Shown here piece by piece: positions 58,030-64,000 of a stretch of 64,000 bases of DNA. The DNA comes from JAGPUQ01 sp050250395. Its GTDB lineage: Bacteria; Pseudomonadota; Gammaproteobacteria; Pseudomonadales; Porticoccaceae. How positions within the stretch are numbered: the stretch's first letter is position 1; each line of letters begins with the position of its first letter. A program made the translations under genes and the position numbers. The notes below the pieces were generated by a model. It saw nothing but the letters and a program-made list of their open reading frames with translations. It made no database searches and was not told the origin of the DNA. The DNA is taken from NCBI GenBank assembly GCA_050250395.1, contig JBFWOQ010000001.1, positions 1 through 64,000 of the forward strand, given 5' to 3'.

Positions 58030-60792
58030 TCAGCGCTCCTGTTTGCGGGTCAACAGCGCGCCGAGCCCGAGCAGTAGCGGGATGGCAAGCGCCAGAGGCA
58101 CCAGGGCCTGGTAGAGGTCGGCGAAGTGGAGGCCCTTGGAGAAGGTCCCCCGCGTGATCGTGAGAAAGTATGTGGCGGGGTAGATCCGTCCGATTGCGCG
58201 TCCAATACCTTCGAGCGAGGAGACCGGATCGATCATGCCGGAGAACTCCACCGCGGGCAGGATGGTCAGCACCGCGGTGCCGAAGATGGCGGCGATCTGA
58301 CTGCGCATGAAGGTGGAAATCACCAGCCCCAGGGTGGTCGAGGCGATCACATAGAGCAGGGCGGCGAACGTCAGGGTCGGCAGGCTGCCGGTCATGGGGA
58401 CGCGGAACAGGGTCACCGCGAGCAGCCACAGCAGGGCGAAGTTCACCATCGCAAGAGCGACATAGGGCAGTTGTTTGCCCACCAGAAATTCGAGCCGGCT
58501 CACCGGTGTGACATAGAGGTTCACGATGGAGCCCAATTCCTTTTCGCGCACCACGGCGAGGGCGGCGAGCATGGCGGGGATCAGCATCAGCAGCAGCGGA
58601 ATCATCGCCGGCACCATGGCCACCAGGCTTTTCACGTCCGGGTTGTAGCGAAACCGGATTTCGATGTGCATGGGCTCGGCGACGGCGCCCATCGGGCTCC
58701 GTGCGCTCCGGGTGGCGAGCCACTGGGCGTGGATCCCCTGCATGTAGCCGCGGATGGTCTCGGCGCGAGTGGGCATGGCGCCGTCGATCCAGGCGCCGAT
58801 GGCGACCGGACGGCCGCGCGCGACATCGCGGCCAAAGCCGGGCGGGATTTCCACCGCCAGACCGAGCTCGCCGGCGCGCATGCGTTGGTCGAGGTCGGCG
58901 TAATCGCGCAGCGGCGGCCGTTCGGAGAAATAACGCGAGCCGGCCAGGTTCAGCCCATAGTCGCGACTGGTGGTGGTCTGGTCGTGATCGAGTACCGCGT
59001 AGGTGAGATCCTCGACATCCAGGGTGATGCCGTAACCCATCACCAGCATCAGAATCAGGCTGCCCAGCAGCGCCAGGGTCAGGCGGATCGGGTCGCGGGT
59101 GAGTTCGAGCGCTTCGCGCCGGGTGTAGCTCAACAGGCGACGCAGATCCACGCGGCGATTGGCCGTTGCCGGTCCGGGCGACATCACGGCGGCCGGGATC
59201 AGCGGCGGCGCTGCGGAATCGGTGTTCGTGGCAGCGGCGGCTTCCTGCAGATAGGCGACGAAGGTGTTTTCCAGGGTGTCGGTGCCCCGCCGTGCCACCA
59301 GCGCCGCCGGGGTATCGGTCGCCAGCACCCGACCGGCGTGCATCAGCGCGATGCGGTCGCAGCGCTCGGCCTCGTTCATGAAATGGGTGGAGATGAAGAT
59401 GGTCACCCCATCGCGGCGCGACAACTCCATCAGGGCACGCCAGAACCCATCGCGGGCGATGGGATCCACGCAGGAAGTCGGTTCGTCGAGGATCAGCAGT
59501 TCCGGGCCGTGGATCAGGGCCACGGCCAGCGACAGGCGCTGGCGGACGCCGAGCGGCAGCGCGTTGGGCAGCGCATCCAGGACGCCATCGAGATCGAAGC
59601 GCCCCGCCATCTCCCGCACCCGCTCCGGAATCCGTGCCTCGCTCAGCGCGAACAGGCGTGCGTGCAGCACCAGGTTCTGGCGCACCGTCAGCTCGGTGTA
59701 CAGCGAGAATGCTTGCGACATGTAACCGACGCGCCGGCGGGTGTCCAGGTCGCGCGGATCGACCGCCCGGCCGAACAGGCGGGCCTGCCCGGCGCTCGGC
59801 GACAGCAGGCCGGTCAGCATCTTCATGGTAGTGGTCTTGCCGCAGCCGTTGGAGCCGATAAAGCCGAAAATCTCGCCGCGCTGGATGCGAAAGCTGACCT
59901 GATCGACGGCGACGAAATCGCCGAACTTCATGCTGAGGTCCTGCGCCTCGATGGCGACAGCGCCGTCGCCCGCGCGCGGCGGGATCACCACGGCCCGGTG
60001 GCCGCGGCGCCGGGTTTCCGGCAGCAGGGCGATGAAGGCTTCCTCCAGCGTGGCGCTGCCGGTGCGCTCCAGCAGTGCCGGCGGCGTACCGCATGCCAGC
60101 ACCGCGCCGGCGTCCATCGCCACCAGCCAGTCGAAACGCGCGGCTTCCTCCATGTAGGCGGTCGCCACCAGCACGCTCATCCCGGGGCGCGCCGCGCGGA
60201 TGCCGGCAATCAGTTCCCAGAACTGGCGCCGCGACAGCGGATCGACACCGGTGGTGGGTTCGTCCAGGATCAACAGGTCGGGGTCGTGGATGAGCGCACA
60301 GCACAGGCCGAGCTTCTGCTTCATGCCGCCGGAGAGCTTGCCTGCCGGGCGGTCGATGAAGGGCGCGAGCCCGGTGGCGGCGGTGAGTTCCCGGATGCGC
60401 GCCCCACGCGCGGCGCGGCCGTGGCCGAACAGGCTGCCGAAGAAATCCAGATTCTCGAAGATGGACAGCGTCGGGTAGAGGTTTTTGCCCAGGCCCTGGG
60501 GCATGTAGGCGATGCGCGGGCACAGGCGCCGGCGGTGGCGGGCGTCGGCCATGTCGCCGCCCAGTACCTCGATGCGCCCGCTCTGGATGGCGCGCGCGCC
60601 GGCGATCAGGGCCAGCAGGCTGGATTTGCCGACGCCGTCGGGGCCGATCAGGCCGAGCAGCTGGCCGGCGGGCAGTTCCAGATCGATGCCATCGAGCGCC
60701 CGCACCGCGCCGTAGCGCAGGCCGATGCCGGTCAGGCGCGCCACGGGAGCGACGTCGGGCACGGCGTCGGGACTCACGGCCTCAATGCTCAC
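58030..60792 (-). CDS. rbbA: RbbA-like double ABC ATPase fused to permease
   Basis: 920-residue fusion of two ABC ATPase domains and an ABC-2 permease. ATPase 1 (about 20-255) has GPDGVGKSS, LSGGMKQK and LLILDEPTTGVDP. ATPase 2 (about 285-510) has GSNGCGKTT and a degenerate signature LPLGVRQRLSLAVAL, with LLILDEPTSCVDP. The permease (about 550-920) has the long loop after helix 1 and the IVNLYVTPVSRLEFLVGK motif. In E. coli the homologue was first described as a ribosome-associated ATPase, but the architecture is that of an exporter. The operon with a HlyD-type protein and a second permease supports export. Confidence 0.92.
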   Translation of the reverse strand: MSIEAVSPDAVPDVAPVARLTGIGLRYGAVRALDGIDLELPAGQLLGLIGPDGVGKSSLLALIAGARAIQSGRIEVLGGDMADARHRRRLCPRIAYMPQGLGKNLYPTLSIFENLDFFGSLFGHGRAARGARIRELTAATGLAPFIDRPAGKLSGGMKQKLGLCCALIHDPDLLILDEPTTGVDPLSRRQFWELIAGIRAARPGMSVLVATAYMEEAARFDWLVAMDAGAVLACGTPPALLERTGSATLEEAFIALLPETRRRGHRAVVIPPRAGDGAVAIEAQDLSMKFGDFVAVDQVSFRIQRGEIFGFIGSNGCGKTTTMKMLTGLLSPSAGQARLFGRAVDPRDLDTRRRVGYMSQAFSLYTELTVRQNLVLHARLFALSEARIPERVREMAGRFDLDGVLDALPNALPLGVRQRLSLAVALIHGPELLILDEPTSCVDPIARDGFWRALMELSRRDGVTIFISTHFMNEAERCDRIALMHAGRVLATDTPAALVARRGTDTLENTFVAYLQEAAAATNTDSAAPPLIPAAVMSPGPATANRRVDLRRLLSYTRREALELTRDPIRLTLALLGSLILMLVMGYGITLDVEDLTYAVLDHDQTTTSRDYGLNLAGSRYFSERPPLRDYADLDQRMRAGELGLAVEIPPGFGRDVARGRPVAIGAWIDGAMPTRAETIRGYMQGIHAQWLATRSARSPMGAVAEPMHIEIRFRYNPDVKSLVAMVPAMIPLLLMLIPAMLAALAVVREKELGSIVNLYVTPVSRLEFLVGKQLPYVALAMVNFALLWLLAVTLFRVPMTGSLPTLTFAALLYVIASTTLGLVISTFMRSQIAAIFGTAVLTILPAVEFSGMIDPVSSLEGIGRAIGRIYPATYFLTITRGTFSKGLHFADLYQALVPLALAIPLLLGLGALLTRKQER

Positions 60793-60802
60793 GGCCTCAA
60801 GC

Positions 60803-61876
60803 TCACGGCCTCAAGGTAAGCGCCAACCGCTCCGGCCAATCCCGGTTCGGGTCCAGGCGTACATGGGCGACGCCCGGCAGACCGGTCTTGACCTGGCGGA
60901 TGTGCTTTTTCAGCAGTTCCGGCTCGATTCGGGCCTTGATGCGAAACATCAGCTTGAGCCGCTCGTCCGCGGTTTCCACGGTCTTGGGCGTGAACTGGGC
61001 GACATCGGCGACAAAGGTGGCGTGCGCCGGCATCACGTGCTGGGGCAGGGCGTCCAGCACCAGGCGCACCTCGGCGCCGAGTGCCACCCGTCCCGCCGCC
61101 GCGGTGGGCAGGAAAAAGGTCATGTAGACATCGCTCAGGTCGACCAGGTTGAGCACCCGGCCGCCCGCCGGCAGTACTTCGCCCGGCTGCGCCACCCGGT
61201 ACTGGACGCGGGCATCGCGCGGCGCCTTGAGGACGCTGTCGGCGAGATCGGCCTGGATGCGCTCGATGGTGGCCTCGACAGCCGCGACCTGGGCTTGTGC
61301 CGCCACCACCTGGGCGCGGGCGTTGCCGATGGCGGCGTCCACGGCGGTGACCTGGGCCTGGGCCGCCGCCACCGCCGCCCGCGCGCCCTCGGTACGGGCG
61401 CGATCGTCGTCGAGGGTCTGCTCGGAGACGGCGTCGCGGCGCGCCAGATTCTCGGACCGGCCGAAACGCAGCTGGGCGGCGCGGCGCTCGGCCTCGCGCT
61501 GGGCCACCAGCGCCTGAGCGGCGGTTTTTTCGGCCGCGCGCTGGGCCACCAGGCTTTGCGCGGTTTCGATTCCGATGCGGGCGCGCTGCAGGCCGGCTTG
61601 GGCTTCGCGCAACTGGGCTGCCAGCACGGCGGTATCCATCTCCGCGAGAACCTGCCCGGCGCTGACGAAATCGCCTTCATCGACCAGGATGCTGGTCACT
61701 CGCCCCGGTGTCCGGGTGGCGATATCGATCTCGGTCGCCTCGATGCGGCCGTTACCGCTGGCGATCCAGGGCTCGGCAGCAACCGAGGTGTAAACATGCC
61801 AGCCCCAGACGAGACCACCGGCGAGCCCCAGCGCCATGGCAAGAGCGAGCAACCGGGATTTGGACAGCGGGGGCAT
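60803..61876 (-). CDS. yhiI: HlyD/YhiI-type periplasmic adaptor
   Basis: 357-residue membrane-fusion protein. It has an N-terminal anchor (LLALAMALGLAGGLVWGWHV) and the first lipoyl half (ATEIDIATRTPGRVTSILVD). A very long Ala/Gln/Arg-rich coiled-coil hairpin runs from about residue 80 to 220, followed by the second half (LKAPRDARVQYRVAQPGEVL) and a beta-barrel. A good AGGAG site lies before the ATG. It is the first gene of the operon with the RbbA-like ATPase (10-base gap) and the second permease, and should bridge the ABC exporter to an outer-membrane channel not encoded here. Confidence 0.9.
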   Translation of the reverse strand: MPPLSKSRLLALAMALGLAGGLVWGWHVYTSVAAEPWIASGNGRIEATEIDIATRTPGRVTSILVDEGDFVSAGQVLAEMDTAVLAAQLREAQAGLQRARIGIETAQSLVAQRAAEKTAAQALVAQREAERRAAQLRFGRSENLARRDAVSEQTLDDDRARTEGARAAVAAAQAQVTAVDAAIGNARAQVVAAQAQVAAVEATIERIQADLADSVLKAPRDARVQYRVAQPGEVLPAGGRVLNLVDLSDVYMTFFLPTAAAGRVALGAEVRLVLDALPQHVMPAHATFVADVAQFTPKTVETADERLKLMFRIKARIEPELLKKHIRQVKTGLPGVAHVRLDPNRDWPERLALTLRP

Positions 61877-62109
61877 GGCGACAAATCTCCTGAGCGGCGT
61901 CCGGACGCAACCGGTGCATCATACCCTGCGCGCATGGACCGGCCGGTGACGGCGATCAGCCGGCACCGGGTTTGCTCGGCGCTAAAAAAGCCTGGCCAGC
62001 TTCGCCGGATAAGGCTTCGCAGCAAAAACGGGCAATGGCTCGGCCCGGCTTTTTCCGCCATTTTTATGCTTTAGTAGTGGTCCGGAATCCAGAGCATCCA
62101 AGGCCGCGC

Positions 62110-62931
62110 ATGAATGATCTCCAAGATGTCGTCGCCGATCTCCGTGCCGAGGGCGACGAGCTATACGGCTTTCTGCGCAGCCTCAATGCGGCGGACTGGG
62201 CCGGCGTTACCCGATTCAAGGCCTGGACCATCAACGATGTGGTCGCCCACCTCTATTTTGGCGATTACCTGGGCGTGACATCGCACCGCAACGCGCAGGA
62301 ATTCCTGGCCTTCATGGCGCAGGTAAAAGCGGCGGGCGAGCCCCTGGTCACCTATACCCGCAAGTGGCTCGACAACGCGTCCGGCGCGTCCCTGCTGGAA
62401 ATGTGGCGTGGCCAGTTCACGGCCATGTGCGATCTTTTTGCCGCCAGCGATCCGGACCTGCGCCTGACCTGGGCCGGACCGGATATGGGTATCAAGATGT
62501 TCACCACTGCCCGTCTGATGGAGACCTGGGCGCACAGCTGGGCGATCTACGATCTGCTGGGCGTTGCGCGGCAACAATCCGATCGCATTCGTCACATTGC
62601 CACCATCGGCGCCAGAACCTACGGTTGGAGTTTTGCGAACCGCGGCCAGGAAGTCCCGGGGCCGGTACCCTATCTGGAACTGGAAGCACCCTCCGGGACG
62701 CTATGGCGATGGCATACGCAGCAAGACGAGAACCGCATTACGGGCTCCGCCGTGGAGTTCTGCCAGGTGGTCACGCAAGTGCGCAACATCGCCGACACCC
62801 GGTTGCAGGTGAAAGGTGCGCCGGCAACCGCCTGGATGGCGATCGCCCAATGCTTCGCGGGCCCTCCGGAAACGCCGCCGGAGCCTGGGTCGCGCGGTTT
62901 TGGGAAGCAAGAAACCCGGATTTGTTCGTAA
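62110..62931 (+). CDS. TIGR03084-type DinB/maleylpyruvate-isomerase-like protein
   Basis: 273-residue protein of the DinB/MDMPI superfamily. The N-terminal four-helix bundle has ELYGFLRSLNAADWAGVTRF, VVAHLYFGDYLG and the conserved His in METWAHSWAIYDLLG. Together with the first His these can bind a metal ion. A C-terminal domain ends AWMAIAQCFAGPPETPPEPG. TIGR03084 proteins carry this exact ending. Their reaction is unknown, though thiol-dependent isomerase activity is known in the superfamily. The gene stands alone. The start at 62110 follows the usual MNDLQDVVADL beginning. Confidence 0.8.
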   Translation: MNDLQDVVADLRAEGDELYGFLRSLNAADWAGVTRFKAWTINDVVAHLYFGDYLGVTSHRNAQEFLAFMAQVKAAGEPLVTYTRKWLDNASGASLLEMWRGQFTAMCDLFAASDPDLRLTWAGPDMGIKMFTTARLMETWAHSWAIYDLLGVARQQSDRIRHIATIGARTYGWSFANRGQEVPGPVPYLELEAPSGTLWRWHTQQDENRITGSAVEFCQVVTQVRNIADTRLQVKGAPATAWMAIAQCFAGPPETPPEPGSRGFGKQETRICS

Positions 62932-63073
62932 AGCGACCGGGGTGCCGCCTGGCAGCTTTTCACCAAGCCGCCAAGCGCCATGGCGATCGTCTATCAAGGC
63001 AGCTATCGCCCGGGGAAAATCTCAGTGAATGCAGGGCAGCCGGCCGCCGCAGGGATAGCCGGCAAGATCGGCG

Positions 63074-63556
63074 TCAAAGACTGGCGAGCACATGCTCCGC
63101 GGAGCTCACCTTGAACTTGCCGGCCTCTTCAATAAAGACGTGACTCACTTTGCCGTTGTCGACAACCAGCGCAAAACGCTGGCCGCGCTTGCCCATGCCG
63201 AAGCCGGTGGCATCCAGCTCCAGACCCAGCGCACGCGCATAGTCGCCGTTGCCGTCGGCGAGCATGGTCACCTTGCCGTCCGCGTGCGCGCTCTTGCCCC
63301 AGGCATCCATGACAAAGACATCGTTGACCGCCATGCAGGCGATGGTGTTGACACCCTTTTGCTGGAATTCGGCGGCTTTTTCGACAAAGCCGGGCAGGTG
63401 TTGCCGCGAGCAGGTCGGGGTAAAGGCCCCTGGCACCGAGAACAGCACCACTTTCTTGCCTTCGAAGAATTCCTTGCTGCTGACGGAGCCGGGGCCGTCG
63501 GCCTTCATGATGGTGAAACGCCCTTCGGGCATGTTATCTCCAGCCTTGATGGTCAT
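63074..63556 (-). CDS. Prx5-type peroxiredoxin
   Basis: 160-residue thiol peroxidase of the Prx5 subfamily. The start is MTIKAGDNMPEGRFTIMKAD and the peroxidatic Cys is in PGAFTPTCSRQHLPGF (about residue 48). Conserved blocks are CMAVNDVFVMDAWGK, the tryptophan region, and DATGFGMGKRGQRFALVVDN. It reduces hydrogen peroxide and organic peroxides using glutathione or thioredoxin. The ATG at 63556 is chosen because GGAG then lies 6 bases upstream. An ATG two codons earlier would directly abut the site. No catalase or regulator is adjacent. Confidence 0.93.
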   Translation of the reverse strand: MTIKAGDNMPEGRFTIMKADGPGSVSSKEFFEGKKVVLFSVPGAFTPTCSRQHLPGFVEKAAEFQQKGVNTIACMAVNDVFVMDAWGKSAHADGKVTMLADGNGDYARALGLELDATGFGMGKRGQRFALVVDNGKVSHVFIEEAGKFKVSSAEHVLASL

Positions 63557-63672
63557 GCTCATCTCCTGTCTGTGAATGGTTATCGATTGGGCCCGTGGGC
63601 GGCCGATTATGGCATTTTCCCCGGGGTTTGAACGCTGCATCCCGCTTCGAAGCCCGGCGTCGGGAACCTGGG

Positions 63673-64000
63673 TCAGCGCGGCATGGGGTTGAACAACTGG
63701 GCATTGCGATGGTGCGCGGCGTGATAGAGCCCACCAAACCCGACGCGATTGACAATACGGTGCCATCCGCGACTATTGAGGTCTGCCGCCCCATTGCGAC
63801 CGTCGGCGCCAATCGGATGAGTGTGGTAGTTGATCACCGTGAACAGCCACCAGCCCGTGCACAGGGTCGGCATCCACACCGCGGCGAACCAGGTCGGCCC
63901 CAGCAGCATGAACAAACTCAGGGGCATCAGCGCGAACCCGGTCACCGCGGCAACGCCGGCGATGCCGTAATACCAGGCCGGCAAATGATGGATGTCCTTG
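63673..64000 (-). CDS. Desaturase/hydroxylase-like membrane protein, 5' part outside window
   Basis: C-terminal part (about 108 codons) of a membrane protein, open to the window edge. It has two hydrophobic helices (YYGIAGVAAVTGFALMPLSL and FAAVWMPTLCTGWWLFTVI) followed by histidine-rich motifs: INYHTHPIG, RGWHRI and finally GLYHAAHHRNAQLFNP. The HxxHH at the end is typical of fatty-acid desaturases and hydroxylases, which bind two irons by three His boxes. The earlier boxes would lie outside the window, so the substrate class cannot be fixed. Confidence 0.6.
   Translation of the reverse strand, partial: KDIHHLPAWYYGIAGVAAVTGFALMPLSLFMLLGPTWFAAVWMPTLCTGWWLFTVINYHTHPIGADGRNGAADLNSRGWHRIVNRVGFGGLYHAAHHRNAQLFNPMPR

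Noticed and set aside
56906..60523. One 1205-codon frame covering the ABC operon
   Set aside because: Only its 3' third is real (the YhhJ-like permease from 58027). The rest is out of frame with the RbbA-like gene.

Overview
The window looks like a chromosomal segment of a GC-rich gammaproteobacterium. The core part keeps the yqiA-parE-parC neighbourhood typical of that class. The code is bacterial and dense, with many ATGA overlaps. I cannot name the genus. No rRNA, tRNA, complete tmRNA, CRISPR array, integrase or transposase gene was found.

Bases 1-12.8k are a metal-resistance region. Two sets of CusB/CzcB adaptor plus TolC-type outer-membrane genes lie on the minus strand. One set is complete (outer-membrane factor, adaptor, HME-RND pump) and is followed by a PII-like protein and a CDF transporter. 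The other runs off the left edge. A MerR regulator with a YnfA-like protein, a second small CDF transporter, a His/Cys-rich CzcI-like protein and an ArsR/SmtB sensor complete the region.

Bases 13.0-32.9k are accessory DNA punctuated by three 85-bp imperfect direct repeats (12975, 18381, 32842) whose 3' ends resemble the 3' end of tmRNA. They delimit two modules. Each module begins with a paralogous AbiEi/AbiEii toxin-antitoxin pair. The first module then carries a MarR regulator and a thioredoxin-like / cytochrome P460 / redoxin / NnrS operon that suggests defence against reactive nitrogen. The second carries a Gabija-like antiphage pair (OLD-type nuclease plus UvrD-like helicase) and a sigma-54 activator facing an NTF2-like / luciferase-like monooxygenase / esterase operon with a consensus sigma-54 promoter. 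It ends with a third AbiE-type pair whose toxin is frameshifted, and a large protein of unknown function. A 47-bp operator in front of the third antitoxin recurs in the first module.

Bases 32.9-37.4k hold decayed toxin-antitoxin genes, an AlpA-like HTH gene, a DUF6155-like gene and two Fic genes that share a tandem upstream motif.

Bases 37.5-64k are mostly core. They hold yqiA-parE-parC, with a perfect 262-bp tandem duplication over the end of parC, then an integrase-less integron cassette with a recognisable attC site and a second cassette-like gene that runs into REP-like repeats. Next come a CaCA antiporter and an envelope/stress cluster (LemA, two TPM proteins, Hsp20 next to a heptanucleotide repeat, an orphan GroEL, a P-type ATPase). 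The right end has an L,D-transpeptidase, a UPF0114 protein, ExbB/ExbD, a YhiI-RbbA-YhhJ-type ABC operon, a TIGR03084-like protein, a Prx5-type peroxiredoxin and a partial desaturase-like gene.
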